Part shown: positions 26,801-40,918 of the stretch, piece after piece
How the letters are laid out: the number at the start of each line of letters is the position of its first letter
Position numbering within the stretch: position 1 is the first letter of the stretch
NCBI GenBank assembly: GCA_034620365.1
Contig: JAQGEQ010000084.1
Location: 1,922,001-1,986,000, forward strand
From: Pegea sp. RAD2-039
Lineage: Eukaryota; Chordata; Thaliacea; Salpida; Salpidae
Reading direction: 5' to 3'
Length of the DNA stretch: 64,000 nucleotides
Program-made: the position numbers and the translations under genes
The notes under the pieces: generated by a model
Seen by the model: only the letters and a program-made list of their open reading frames with translations
What the model was told of the DNA's origin: nothing
The model's database searches: none

Positions 26801-29800
26801 TTTGTTTTTAAGACACATTTTGAAATAATAAAGTTGATAAACTCCTAAAAAATTATATTTATTCCGATTTCTATCTTCAGAATATTCTTCTACTTCTCGA
26901 TAGAAATCTTGATAAAGAAAGAAAGCTTCTTCTTGAAAGATTACGAAAACAAGATGAAATGATGAATGATGAACGCAGAAAACAGTTTGAAATCGCCAAG
27001 TTGAAACGACAACAACGACAATTACAACAAGAAGAAAAATATAATCAAATTGAACTTATTTTGCAACTTTCTAAGCAACAGGAATATTCGTAAGTTGCCA
27101 ATTCACTACTTTCTAACAGATAGATGTTGTAAGTTGAAAAGTTGGATGTTTGTAGTATACAGCGGTCACGTGATCGACAAATTGCTTTGGCAAAAGAAAG
27201 ATTAAAAGAAAGAAGAAATTTGGATAAGAATAAAAAAGCTTTAAAAACTCTTCTTGGATTTCCTGAAAATATTTCGCGAATCTCTCGACTCTTCTCACAA
27301 GTGTCTCAAGGTTTCTGATCTATTCTATCATTTCTGTGAATATTTTTTGACTTTTTATTCCAGGTTCTTCTGTTGACCGATTAGTTTTAGAAATTGAAAG
27401 AAAACACAAAGAAGAACAGACAACTCTGATGTTGTTGTTTCAAATAACCGATGATAGTCACAGACAAGAAGAATTGTCGAAAATGGATGATGAGGTTTCA
27501 ATCAAAACTTTTTAATAAAATTTTGTGAATAATTTATGAAAAAAAAGTAAATCTTTAAAGATTTAAGATTCGTCAAATTTATGATAAACTGATTTATCAT
27601 TATAATTAGAAATATTGATAATTAGTTATTTAACTTCATCAGGATTTAAGAAAGTATTTGGAAAAGTTCCTAATAAACAGAAAGAAATGGAGAGAAGAAA
27701 GACTCGTCGTTGCTATGAAAGATAAATCTTCAAATAAAGATCTAAGTGATCCCAGCAAGAGAAGATTAGTTGATATGCTAATTAGCCAAAACAAACTTTT
27801 GATTCAAGCTTTTGAAACCAAGCTAGAAGGTTTGCTAGTTGCAAGCTGTAAGCTCCATGCTTCTTAAAATGTTTTATAGAACGTAGAAGAGCTTCTGGTG
27901 GATGTAATACTGAAGATATTTACACTGGGTGGCTCGCAGAACTACAAGAAAATGAAGAAAAAGAAATATCTGTTACATTAGAAAGTATTATCAACAAGGT
28001 TCGATTTGTTTACTTTTGAAATTATATTTGAGGAGTTTTCTTATCTAAGGATGATGATTTAATTGATGTCTTACGAGAAGAACATCAGCGAGCTAGAAGA
28101 GAGTGTTGGAATGATACAATCGGAAAAGTTGTGTTTGGTCTGCCTCTTCCTGGTCAAGAAGGTCGAGAGAAGTCTTTGATTCTTTATTGATAATTGAAAA
28201 TGAACTTCTAAAGGATTAAGTTTGGATGGGAGCACAAGATATATGGAAGATTCAACTGATCAAAATGAGGAAGAAGAAGTGAGAACTGAGATCAATGAAC
28301 AAATGAGATTACTCGATGAAGAAGTTGAAGAGTTTAACAAAGACCTAGACAGAAAAGGTAAAGATGTAGATTGTGTCATGAGAATCTGTTTGAAAGCTTC
28401 AATCTTTTTCCAACTAGAACTTCTAGGAGTAGATATTGAAGAAGCTAAACGAAAATTTTATGCACAAATTGAAGCGAAGAAAAGGGTGAACAATTTAATA
28501 ATTAACTTATCTTGATAGTTTGTAATTGTGAACATAAATAGGTTTTAAAAGAAGACTCAAAAAGGCAACGAGAACAGATTCTTCAGAAGATTCGTGAACG
28601 TAAGGAACAAAAGTATGAAAATGATTATGAAGCTCATGCAGCTGCTGGAATGGTTTATCTAGCTGAAAAACGTTTACAACAAAAACAGAATCTTAAAATT
28701 CAAGACTTTAATCGACAAAAAACTCTTGTAAGAGTCATTTATAGAATTTAGGTTTTTTAGATTGAAATCTTTGATAAATTTTAGATTAAAGAAAAGTTGA
28801 AATTACGAAGAGAAAAAAGAATTCAAATGAAAGAGAATAATTCAGAAGAAAAAGTGGATCCTGTTCGCGTTGAAGCATCTCCCTTTAGTGCCATGAGACG
28901 TGAAAAAACTGTGATTGACATTAAAGTAAGTGACGAAGAGCGAGCCAAGCTGATGGACAACATACGTGGACTAGTCTATCAGCAAATGAAAGCAGAAGAA
29001 AAAGAAAGAAAAAAACAACAAGAAAAAGTTTCGTGGTCAACCAACTGCTTTCAACCTTCGACAAGTTTGTTGTCATCTTTTAGATAAAACAAAGAAAAGA
29101 ACAAGCTCAAGAAAAGAGTGTGACCAGGCAAGCGAGGACCTTAGTCGCAGATCAGATCAAGCAGGAGGTTTTGATCGAAGAACGACAGAAAACTCGAATT
29201 GAACGAGAAAGAACAATGCTCGGAAACAGGTTGACTCGACTGAAGTCTGGAAAAACACTGACTCCATCTGAAAGAAGACAAAAGTAATTTTGAATAATTA
29301 TTTGCTTTTTTATCTTTAATCTGTAATTGTTTTTTTAATTCTTAAAGTTTTGATTTTTTGTTCGACCTTTACTCTATTTTTTACACATTTTTGAAAACTT
29401 TAACAGAAATTTGGACAGTTTTGCAAAGTTTACTCAAGCTGATGAGGTTGAGGGCTTGAATGAGGAAGAAAAAATGAAGAAATATGCAGATAACTTACAA
29501 AGAAAATTAACAGAAGAAAAAGAAAAGTTGAACAAAAAGAAGGTTGAGCTTCTCAAAACTTATCTATCTGCACAAACTTAAATACCGCTTGTGTATTTTG
29601 CAATTGTTGACAAATTTGTAAAACTGAATCAGATTAGATGAAATATTTTACAGAGTTTTGAAATCGGAAATGAATCTGAAAGCATAAAAAGTGAAAGCAG
29701 ACATGAACCGGATGAAGAGATTAGTTCTTCAAGACCTATAACTCCATCTCGTCATTTGAGTGATCAAGATAAGGTAAATATCTTGCGTCAAAGATCTTTA

Positions 29801-29839
29801 AGAAGAAAAAAGGAGAAGAAACAACAAAAAGATTCATAA
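17869..29839 (+). CDS. giant coiled-coil protein with N-terminal EF-hands, many exons
   Basis: Not a family I can name. The first ATG (17869) begins an exon with a degenerate EF-hand (IDYDEKSFLTVEDI). The second exon (18336-18517) has a better one, DSRGSGRLRVSE, and the third a helix-rich partner (WEDFRKFLYF). The rest, spread over dozens of exons with mostly 45-150 nt introns, is Glu/Lys/Gln-rich coiled coil. Two motifs recur: an LQEEQ-type motif (ISLLADLQQEQDSNL near 22500, ILAELQEVQDQFE near 24105, LLANLQEEQDRDL near 25955, WLAELQENEEKEI near 27930), and an ERQxQLAKLK-type motif seen about nine times between 22.9 and 28.6 kb. The last exons read to TAA at 29837-29839. I estimate well over 2,000 residues. 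No signal peptide or membrane segment was seen. A cytoskeletal or ciliary role is a guess. The span could in principle hold more than one gene, but exons follow each other without a break. Confidence 0.7.
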
Positions 29840-31020
29840 ATTTATACATATAATCGAATAATTATCATTATATTCTTGCAATTGATATTACATGACAGAG
29901 CTTGTCTTTCACAAGGACCATTTTCTTACTTCAGTCTATCACGTGACATTTTCATGAATAATTGATCAAGCTGTAGTGTTCATCTTTAGAAATTCAACTC
30001 ATCGTTATCACTGTTGATGTAAATTGTAAATTAATCGAATTTGTCGACTAAATTCAGTGTTGTTATTACTTCACATAAATATCAAAAGAAAATCTTTTTT
30101 ATCAATTATACTGTGATATACTCAATTCAAAAAGTCGTTTATTAAAAAAATAGTTGTAAAGAGGAAAGTTGTTCGATTTTCTATAAGATACTTCAAGCTT
30201 TGTTTAATGACTAACATCAACAATTGAAAAATCTTTGAAAATGAACTCCAAACTTATCAGTTGAAAGATAAATAAATTATGTTGACAAGTTAATAAATCT
30301 TTATCTACCGACTTTATAAAATCATTTATCCTTCTGAAAAAAATTACTTAAGGAAAATTTTTCCAGGAAACACTACCATCTAAGAAAAGTGTTTCCTAAA
30401 ACTGCCAGCAGCAGGCGAGTCTTAAGTACTTTCAACCGCCAAATCCAAGACTCATCTTTCACTAAAATACTTAAGGAATAGTTTTTAATGAATTAAAACT
30501 TGATTTTACAAGCTACAAAAGTTCAGGGGCTCCGCTAGATAAAATGTTTAACACCCAAGGTTTAAGACTAACTTGAACACACAGTTTCTATTATGCTGGT
30601 AAGCTGAGTTACGTTATCCTACTCAATGTTTAATGATTGGTCCTAGCGTCAACACCATCGAGAAAGCTTATTTTTCTTCAAAAATCTCAACTTTCAGTTA
30701 ATGTAGAACCACAAAGCTCATTTACATAAGTTACAGATTTCCAATTGAATCTTAATTGATGAAAAACTGCAAACATCTCCTCCCTTTATCATTACTCTTC
30801 AAAACTTTTCATTTATTTTAAAAGTAAAGACATTTTAGTTTCTATAGTTTTATTCTCAGACATAGAAAAAGAAATTCAAATGCCAAGCAAGTCACAGCTT
30901 TACAGAAAGTTTTTAAAGTTTAAAAATCAAATTAAAACTAACAATCGGAAAGTTTTAAATAATTTTTTTTTTTTTTGTAAATAGCCGATTGATATAAAAA
31001 CTGAAGAACAAGTCAGGAGA
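29840..31020. other. intergenic DNA between two convergent genes
   Basis: Holds the presumed 3' UTRs of the coiled-coil gene (+) and the TPR gene (-), several AATAAA-like hexamers, and a long T run near 30961-30976. A TCACGTGA palindrome lies at 29939-29946. No coding signal. Confidence 0.5.
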
Positions 31021-34000
31021 TCAAGAATTCATTTTCTCGATCTCATATAATACAAGTGATTCATGGTAGTCGTGAATAGCTGCCACTTTGTTACCTAGTT
31101 TACCTCTGACATCGGCTCTTTGCTTCATCGAGACGAAGTCATTCGGATTTATGTCCAATGCTTAAAGCAAAAAATATTTCAGCAAAAATCGAACTTTATA
31201 GAATTTAATAACAACTGTTGTGGTCAATTGAGTTCACTTATTTCAGAAATGTATTTTGATGAAATGTGTCTTCATCATCTGATTAATTAAATTCAACTAA
31301 CCAGCTGTAAAGTCGTCTTCAGCATTTCTATAATTCTTAAGAATCAAATGAAGGCATCCCCGATTATAAAAGCAAAATGAGTTTGTAGGATCATTATAAA
31401 CAGCATCATTAAAGTCTTCTAAAGCAGTCTGAAAGAGCAACATGTAAATGAAGAAGAGATCTTTGAAGAACAAATAAAGATTTACTTCAGTTTCATTAAG
31501 GAAGACTGAAGTCACCGCCCGATTCATTAACGCAGGAGCATAATTAGGTTCAATTTCCAACACGTCACTGTAGCATGAGAATGCTTCTTTGAATCGACGA
31601 TTTTGGAAATAAATGGTGGCAGCGTTGAAATGGGCTGGCCAGTAGTCATCATCTGTTTGTATAGCTTGCTAGAAACAAAAGTTGAAAATTGATTGTCAAT
31701 AAGTGATGACAAGCAAACTTACTTTGTACATTGACAAAGCAGAATCTAAACTGTGAAAACATTGAAAGATGACCCCTTGAAGAGTCAACGTCCGAGCTGA
31801 GCGCGCTCCTACTTTAAGAGCGTTCCGAATATCGGAGTAAGCAGAGTCAAGCTTGCCAATAAACAATGATGCAATTGCTCTGCCTTCAAAAGCGCTTTGA
31901 CAACGAGGTTCGATCTTCAAAGCCTCAGTGAAATGTGACCAAGCATGCTTGTAATATCCACAAGCCTGCGATTGTGAAGATAGTTTTAGTCAAAGATGAA
32001 GGTTTTTGTTAGTTATAAATTGAAAAAGATGTTCGGAAATCAGTTAAATTTATTTTATAGAAATAATTTAAATATAATTGAAGAAATTTGTAATCTTATT
32101 CACCTGTAAACTGAATCCTATGTGGACACGTGCTTCTACAAATGATGGGTCTATTTGTAACACATTCATATACTCCTGATGAGCTGCAACAATACTCTTT
32201 GCATCTAGATAAGTATCCCCCTTTCCCAGTAAAGCAGGTAAATAATAGGGATCAATTTCAAGACATTGATCATAAGCTTCAAGAGCCTCTTCAAGTTGTA
32301 GTAATCTTTAAATGCAATCAAAATCAACTTCTTTAGTAAAACAACTTGTAATTAGACAACAATTATTTCAAAAGTTTGAAGAATGATTGGAAGATACTTA
32401 CTTGTGTAAGCAAAGAGCTTTTGTGTGAGCTATGAGAATATTCTGTGGACTGAGCAGAAGAGCTTCTGTCAGATCTTCAGCAGAGTTTTGATAATCACTA
32501 AATGGTTTACTCAAATAAATCAACGCTCTATTTACAAACAGGTTGCTTCGCAGTGAGCAGTAAAATTCGAGTTTTTTATCGCTTGAATTCTGTTTATCAT
32601 GAAATAGTTCTTCAAAATGTGAATCCATCAAATACAAAGCTGTACTGTAGTCCTATAAAGTAAACTAATATTTGATTTTATTATCTATAAAGTATTGATG
32701 TCACCTTTATCGCATGAAACATTTGATTTAAGGTTTGGAAGACAACTCCTCGGTTATAAAAAGCAAGGACACAAGTCTTGTTCAGCTGGATTATTTTTGT
32801 TAAGTCGTAGATTGCTAGCTTGTAAGCTTCAATTTCAAACTTAGCAGTCGCGCGATATAACAAAGCTCTAATGCTATTCGGTTGTAAAGTCAAGGCTTCA
32901 TTACAATTCAAAATTGCCTAAAAAATTATGAGTCAAAGACAGCAAACTCATCTTGCTTATTACTTTGCTGTGTTTGCCTTTGTTGCTGAAATAAGCAGCG
33001 CGTAGAAGAAAAGCGTCAAACTGATTAGGTTGGATCGATAAGGACATGTTTACATCTTCTATTCCACGGGACTTTTTAAGCATTAGACGACAGAAGCCTC
33101 TTTCATAGTATGATGGATGAACTCCAGGATGAAGCTTTAAAATAATTCAGTTTCAAATTCAGTGTTTCAAGGAAATTAAATTACAACTTTAATAGAAATA
33201 TTCAGCGACTGAATAGCTTCCTCGTAATGTAAAGATTCTTTGTGACAAATTGCTATGAGAAAATGAACATTGGCAGCTTTAGATCGGTTAAACGTTGAAC
33301 ACATTTTCAGTGCAACCGACAAACTCTCAATTGCTTCCTATAAAAAAATCATTTTTATCTAAGTGATGAAAGCTTGAGTTGTGAAATGAATCAGGAATTA
33401 CTTGGTAACGTTTGGCCTTGATTAAAGTTTTTGCTAACAGAACATGAATATCAACTGTGGGATTACTCAAACAAATTGAAGTTAAATGTTTGACAGCTTC
33501 GTCGTAATTATTCAAAAAGGTTTGCATGATGGCTTTTTGAGCTAATGAAGCTCCAGGTAACGACTGCAAAAAAGTTTCAATTTGAAGTTAGAACTTAACA
33601 ACCTCACAAGACAGTTATTTATTATTATTGTCAGTATTTCGAGATTCAAAGAAGGGAAATAAGGGAACAAGTGAGAATGATTTTATGGTTATGTTGAAAA
33701 AGAGCATAAGAAGAGTATAAGAATGGAATCTAGGTGATGTGAAGACCTTCTTGAAGATTGTGACTAGACAAGTCAATATACAAAATGTACAAACAGCAGC
33801 ATTTGTCACAGATAAATACATCTGCTATGTGAGAGGGAACTCTTAGTTTCCTTTCACTTTTAAATCAGATCTAGACTAGAATTTATTATACTCTATCAAA
33901 AGCATCTCACTTATTTCTGATATTTGAATCAAGGGTTCTAAGCCTGAGCTTAAAATTCACAGATTTTTGATTTCAAAGAATTTGGTAAAACCACTAAAAG

Positions 34001-37000
34001 ATTAAAATTAAGAAAAACAACAAACTTGTTCAATAGAAGCTAAACGTCTGATGAAATAAGTGGCTAAATCAAATCTCTTCAAATGCAACATCACTCTTCC
34101 AAGTCGTAAATAAAGTTGATGATCTGTGGGATTGATACGAATTGCTCTTATAAGATCATTTGCTGCTTCATTGTACTTGTTAAGTTTGATGAATGTGTCA
34201 GCTCGACATAAATACGATCTGTAATTGAAATTATTTAAATTGTAATTAGAAAATTTTGAAACAATCGAATTCACCTGAGATAGGATGGGTTACTTTTGAT
34301 GGCAATTGAAAATTGTCTAGCTGCTTCTTTAGGATTTTTCAGAGTCTAAGTAAAAAGAAAATAGTAAAAAAATGTAAAATTTGTTACAAGATCTTTTTCA
34401 GTATTTTAAATCAATAGTTCCAAACTTTTTGTGAGTTTCCCCCCCTCTCCAGCAACAAAACTTGTGAGTTAAAAAAACAGCAGAAATTCTTTGAATGAAA
34501 TGAATACTTGGAATTATTTCTATGTTCCCCGTTTTTCTTTGAACATTTTTTAATAACTTTTGAAAGAATAAGAAGAATTGGTTTCTTACAGAATGAAGTA
34601 AAGTTAACTATCAGAAACAGCAAAAAAACATAAAACTTTGTTGTGATGTAGCAATTAGAAAAATTGATAAAAATTCCTAGAAAAGACTTTACTTATTGTC
34701 TTATACTTTAAAACACTTTTTATCTGGGGTCTTCAGAACATTATAGAGGTACCCTAGATAGCTCGCGGCTACAATCAAGAATTTTTGATTCTAACATCAA
34801 GAAATTGAACAATAAATTACCTCTAGTAAAATGATACCGATACTGATTCGAGCACAAACTATAGAGTGATCTAACACCAAGGTTTGACGAAAATCTGCTA
34901 GTGCTTCAAGGGGGCGATTAAGTTCAGTATAAAGAATGCCTCGATGAAGCAAAGCCTGTTTTAATTTCACGACATTTATTATAAAAACAAACAAAATAGT
35001 TTGAAATTTAAATAATTACCAAAACATTTTCTTCGCTGTCATCTAACATCAGAGAAGTACTTAAATCTTGAAGAGCTTTTTTTGGAGCAGCTTTTCTTAA
35101 AGATGCCCCTCTTATATAGAAGGCTAAAGCGTTAGTAGGATCTAAATGAATTGATGCGGATAAATCTATTAATGATAAGTTCATTTGTCCCAACTTTGCA
35201 TAAGCCTGTCCTCGGTAACATCTAATAATAGTTATTATATAATATTTTCATAATAAACAGCTAATTTATATGTTAGCAACAATACCTGGCCATGGCCTCA
35301 TACCCCGGATTTCGTATCAAATTATCGAAGCATGAAATGGCTTTCATCCATAAATTAGTTTTAAAATAGAATAAACCTCGTTTGGTGATCGCCTCAACGT
35401 TAAATGGATCAAGCTTCGTCACATTTTCATAATCATCCATCGCCAATAACATTTCACCTATTTAACAAAATTCATAAAACTTTCAACCGATAGCTCCAAA
35501 CTTCGATCCATACCTGTTTGTTCAAACATTAAAGCCCTCTGAAAATATGTGTTTGGTTCTTTTGGTTGTAACTTGATTGCTTGTGAGTAGTTGACGATGG
35601 CCATGGTGGTGTCCCCCATCGAAGAGAATATGTCCCCCCTCGATCTATCGATTTCAAAGATATATTTGTGAAGATGTATTTCAATTTAGCAGTAGTTTAG
35701 CTTTTAAGACTAAAAAACTATCAACATTTACTTTTAATTTTATTTTAAATCATAAAAAAAGTCCATTTAAAAAGAAAAATTATTTTTTTTTGGTAATTAT
35801 TTGTAAATTACATTTGTTTAACAATTACAAAAGAGAAAACTGAGACAAAGAGACCACCTGTATGCAGCAACATCGTTTTTGTTCAACTTTAAAGATGCGT
35901 TCAAATCTTCTAAGGCCTTTTGTTTATCCCCATGTACAAGCCAAATCAAATGACGTTGCCAATAAGCCTGAGGTAGCTTCGGTTCGAACCTCAACGCTTC
36001 TTGGATATCATCTAAAGCTTCTCTATATGTTTGTGGAAGTTTTATTAAATTAGTTGAATAATTATAAATGAAATTAAGCGAAATCATAAAATTAGAAAGT
36101 ACAACTATTAAAAGAAAACTGACTTAATTTTTCCCAACTTTCTGTTTAAGGTGGCTCTTCTTACTAAATATAAAGCTAATCTTGGTTTTGAAAAAGATTC
36201 CATTCCCTCTAACTGATTCGTTAAATTTTCTTTTTCATCTTCCATTCTTTGTTTAGTTTCATTAACATCTATACCAAATATTTATCCTTGATGAAATATG
36301 TCAAAGAAATTCTCGCAAATTCACCGATATTAGAAACAACTGATGGTATGACATCCATAATGCGAACTTTTTGTGTCTTCTTTTTTTGAGTTTTAACTTT
36401 AGGTAGGAATGACTCTTTGTCATCTGTATCACTATCACTATGTTCAGAAGGAGGAAATACCTGATTTTTATAAGCACACTATTAAAGCTAATCAACTGTT
36501 TGAATAAAACAATTTTAACTTTTAGCAAACATCAACTTTGATTAACTTAAGAAAATACAACAAAATCTGTACATTATATAAACTGTAAAAAGAAATAAAA
36601 AAGCATCTATTGTATCTACGAACCTCGTCAAACCACTCATTCCATATTCCCCGAACCCATTCTCTCATATCTTCAATTTGATTAACTTCTCGATTTTGTT
36701 TCTTTATGAACCATTTAAAATCTAGTTCATCTGATATACTAAAAATTAATGAAATTTCAAACTATCTATACAGTAAAATTCATGAGAAAATTACAAATAT
36801 GAAAAAGAGATATTCTAGAAATAAACTGCCACTACCTAGCCACCCGTCGCAGGTGTGGTCTTTCTACGTCATCTGCAAATGGCAAATTAAGACTTTGTGA
36901 TCTTTTGTATTTCTTTGGTGTGTAAGATGCAAGTAATTTTTCAGCAACAACTTTCCAATGTTTTTGATTCTAGAATGAAAAGAAAGTAAAATTGTTTACA

Positions 37001-40000
37001 AATAAGTTATGTAACTTACTACTAAACTTTTACGAGATCTTTTCTGCTTTTTAGAGTTCCTTGAACGTCTTTTTGAAATATTTTTTTCGATGTTGGATTG
37101 CTCGGCGTGAACATTCTTCAAAAATAAGTAAGACTTAATTAATTAAAGTTAAAAACTCTTTGAAGCTAAGTCGTCAGAAAAAAATAGTTTTTTAAATCGC
37201 TTGAATTAAAATATTTTTTCTGTTTCATAGAAACTACATTAGTCAAAATTAAGATGATCAAAAGACTCCTCACCAATTTATCAGTGGCCTTGATATGCTT
37301 GCCACTCAAATTCAAATCATCAGTATATACTAGACTTGATTTTTTTGACCAGACGAGTTTTTTCAATTTTATATTTGACTTTTCTTCTTTAGGAATTACA
37401 ACTTCATCTGCAATCACTTTTTTTATCCCCGTGTCTTTCGGCTGCGAAGGTTCCAAAGGTTCTACAAGCTTTTTCACTTTTTTTTTAGATTCCGTGTTTT
37501 TGGGATCTATATTTTTTAATTCTGCATCTTTTACATCAGCTTTTTCCGAATCCATTTTCTTTAAATTTTTTTGTACTGATTTATTCTTTAGAAGTTTTGG
37601 TTTTATTTTATCTATTTTTGGAGATTCCATTTGTTTCAATTCATTTTTTTTCAAATCTATTTTCTTTGAGATTACTTTTGTTGGTTCTTTACTTTGTGGT
37701 AAATCATGAACTGTATAAAGTTGAGGTTAGTTTTAAAAAAATTTATATAAATCCACCTTTATCAGGTGGTTCCTCGACTTTGGAATCTGGTTTATCCGCT
37801 ATATCAACAGATTTTGTTACCGGCTTTACATTTCTAACAGCTTCTAATATCTTCTTCTGTTTTTCGACATCTTGCATGGCTGTTTCATAGTCAGATTTGG
37901 CCTGGAACAAAATCTTACTCATCAAATTAGAAAAAAAAATGAGATTTTAGGATGTTGTAAAACTATTTAATTTAATTCTAGAACTAAAAAATAGTTTAAT
38001 AAATTTATCTGACCAGAGACTCTATAACGCTACTAGGATCTGGAACAAAATGAAAATTTGGCAAAGATGAACTTCGATTTAATTTGATAAATTCATTTGT
38101 TTTCATCTCTAGTTCAGTTTCAACAAAAAGGTTCTGTGACAAAGATGATCATTTTTCAATCAAATAAAATCACAAAGAAAACCTCTTCTGATTTATTTTT
38201 CTTAAATAAAACTTTCAAATTGAACTGAGGTGGTTCAGGCTTTTCATCCAATAACGTCATGTCTACAAAGTCCTCTGTATCTTCACATGACTATAAAACT
38301 TATTAGTAAAGATAAAAGATCACATTGATACATCACTTCAATTAGTTCTTTAGTTGACTTTTCAGTCTTAAAATATTTCGGAAAAAGAAAAGTTTTAGCA
38401 GCAGTCGGGTTAAGCATCATTTTTGGAGGAATAAAATTCATCAACGTTCGGAACTCGCTTCCAGCACTAATTGAAGATCTACAAAATTTCAAATCATCAA
38501 AAATAATTGATTCTATTTTCGATTCAACAAACTTGTGTCCGTGAAGAGTATAATCGATTTTATTGAATTCTTTTTCCACAAGTTGTTTCCATCCTTCAAT
38601 ATCAAGCGGATCTAACTTACTCGCATCTAATATGGCTTTAGAACGTTTCAATTTTTGTTTGTAAATTTCACAATTTCTTACTGAAGGTTTTTCTTCACTA
38701 AAAAAAAATTGAAAAAATGAAGTAACACTTTAGTCGAAGTTAGTATTTTTTTGATAAAAACTTTGAATTAAGATTAAGAGGACTTCAGAATAAATAATTA
38801 AAAGAATGATCTTGCAGCTAAAATGATTTTGATGAAGTAATCAACAAAAATAAAATAGTTTTGAAAGTAATTTACTCAGTTTCAAGCTTTTTAACTTTTT
38901 GTTTAAATATCTGAAGTTAAATTTAATTAAAACTAAAGAGGTGTTAATCAGTCGAGCTATTAGACAACAAAATACAAAACTTTAAATTATCTTAAATTTA
39001 TAAATTTAACTTTTAATGAAACAAATTATTAGTAAATGCAAAAAGTTTCGAAAGTAAACAAACTCACGGAAAGAATTTTAATGGAGATGTTACCGGTTTA
39101 TCATCACAAGTCCATGAAGAAAATCTTTGATTTGAATGAGATTTTTGATGTAAACTTTTTGTTGATTCAATTTCTTTGTGTGTCAACAAAATTTCAGGAT
39201 CATAATCCAATTGGCAAATGTTATGTACATGAGGAGCATAATCATCTAACTGGGTTGCTGGCTCACTATCTTCTGGAAATTAATTTAAGAGATAGAGTTT
39301 AAATAGCAAATTGAGAACTAATAAGGGTTCAAACCTTTTGGTTGTTTTGAAATATTATTAATTCTTGGAAGTGGTTTTATACCAGTAATAGTGATGGGAT
39401 CTTCACTAACAAAACTTTCTGAATCACTTTGCTTCGTATGCAGATCTAGAAAAATAACTTTACAATTTTTGGCAGATTTAGAAAAAAATTTGATTTAAAA
39501 TATTATTCTCATCAATTTTAATTTAATTATGAGTAAAACAAACTTACATTTATTCATTTTATTTATTTTTGTTAATTGTTCATCATTCTTTAAAGATTTA
39601 GAAACGTCGTTGATATTTGGATCTTTAAAGTATTTTATGATTAGAATATGAACTCTAATGAAAGTCAAAGCCTCATTGTTAAAAAATAAAACAATAGATC
39701 TAAAAAGATAATTAACAGGCTAAAACCAGAGTATTACCTTGAAATACTACATTTGTTTTTATAATTTTGTTATCCACATTTTGAGAAATTGTTTTTATAG
39801 TTCCTTGTAAGAGTTCAGAATGCATTGAAGCTTGCTTTAAGAGGTTGAGTGATTTCAACTGATTTCCAATATGCTTCTGTAAAGAACAAGTTTAAGAATT
39901 TTTGTTAATTGATCTTTGTAAGGATTAAGTCAAGATATAAAAAAAAAATTATATAAGAGCTTAAAAAGTAATCATCCTTAAAAATTAAATGAATTTTGAA

Positions 40001-40918
40001 TATTAAATTTATCAAATTTTCAATTTCTTAGTTTCTTTAATTTGTCCTTCAAATTTGAATATATAGTGAAAACTTGTTTTATCAGGCCAATTATTTATTT
40101 ATGAAATTAATTTCAGTAAACGTTATTAGCTATAAAAAGGAACTAAAGAAAAATTGTTTTAATTAACTTCTTCTATAAATTGTTTTGCTTGCTTGTCAAA
40201 TTTTTGAATAGCATCTTCAATTTCTTGATCAGAGACTGGAATTATAGAAGGTCTATCAGCTGATGCAGATTTATCTAAATCTTCACTACTTTGTTTGTTT
40301 ATGTCACGATCAAAAGAACTTGCACTAAAAAATGTTTACATTTGAATTAGATAAGTTTCAAAAAAAATAAGTCTGATGAATTATAAAAAATCAGTTTTAG
40401 TCAGTAAGAAAACAGTTTTTAAAAATTTGTTGATTACCCAATCAACTTCAGAAAAGAGTCATCCTTGTTTTCAAAATTTTGGGAAAAAGACAAATCAGTT
40501 GCAGATTCAGGTTGAGGTCTACCTTCAACTATAAAATTTTCATACATTTATTCTTATTGCTTTAAAATAAATAAAATATTTCATATTTTTTATAGAAAAA
40601 CTTACTTTTTATTGTGATATTTGAGTTGGTATCTTTTACAATATTTGTTCCATTTTCAAATAAATTTGAGCTTTTAGTCTTATTCAACAATGCAGATACT
40701 TTTCTAAACTGTTTTTGAGGAGCTTTCATGGGCCTTTCAGCCATTTTAATACGTCCAGCGGTCCCTTCTGATGTAACAATGGCTGGCATCTTTTGTTTTT
40801 CAAGATTTGTTTGGTACTTAGCACTACCCCCAACTAAAGGTTCACTAAAAAAGGATAAAACCCTATCAATATTATAAACTTTTTTATCATCTAGTGTATC
40901 ATCATTTTCACTATCCAT
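31021..40918 (-). CDS. TTC6: long tetratricopeptide-repeat protein, probably TTC6
   Basis: The C-terminal half (about 36240 down to TGA at 31021-31023) is an almost unbroken array of roughly 18-20 TPR units across short exons. Typical units include ALADFRQTLVLDHS (near 34890), SIHLDPTNALAFYIRG (near 35120), AIYDLTKIIQLNKTCVLAFY (near 32780) and DAVYNDPTNSFCFYNRG (near 31380). The final unit reads RADVRGKLGNK. TPRs form helical solenoids that bind protein partners. The N-terminal half (36.3-40.9 kb) is charged and disordered: an exon at 40606-40918 starting MDSEND, a Lys-rich exon at about 37270-37654, and a conserved-looking block REWVRGIWNEWFDEVFPPSE near 36600-36700. Size and layout fit vertebrate TTC6, a TPR protein linked to ciliated tissues. 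That identity is inference, and the N-terminal exons might belong to a separate gene. Confidence 0.6.

Noticed and set aside
35975..36000. GGTTCGAACC-like tRNA B-box motif
   Set aside because: Lies in a TPR exon (RFEPKLPQ); no A-box or cloverleaf around it.
37254..37709. Long plus-strand frame, Phe/Ser-rich
   Set aside because: Antisense shadow of the Lys-rich exon of the minus-strand TPR gene.
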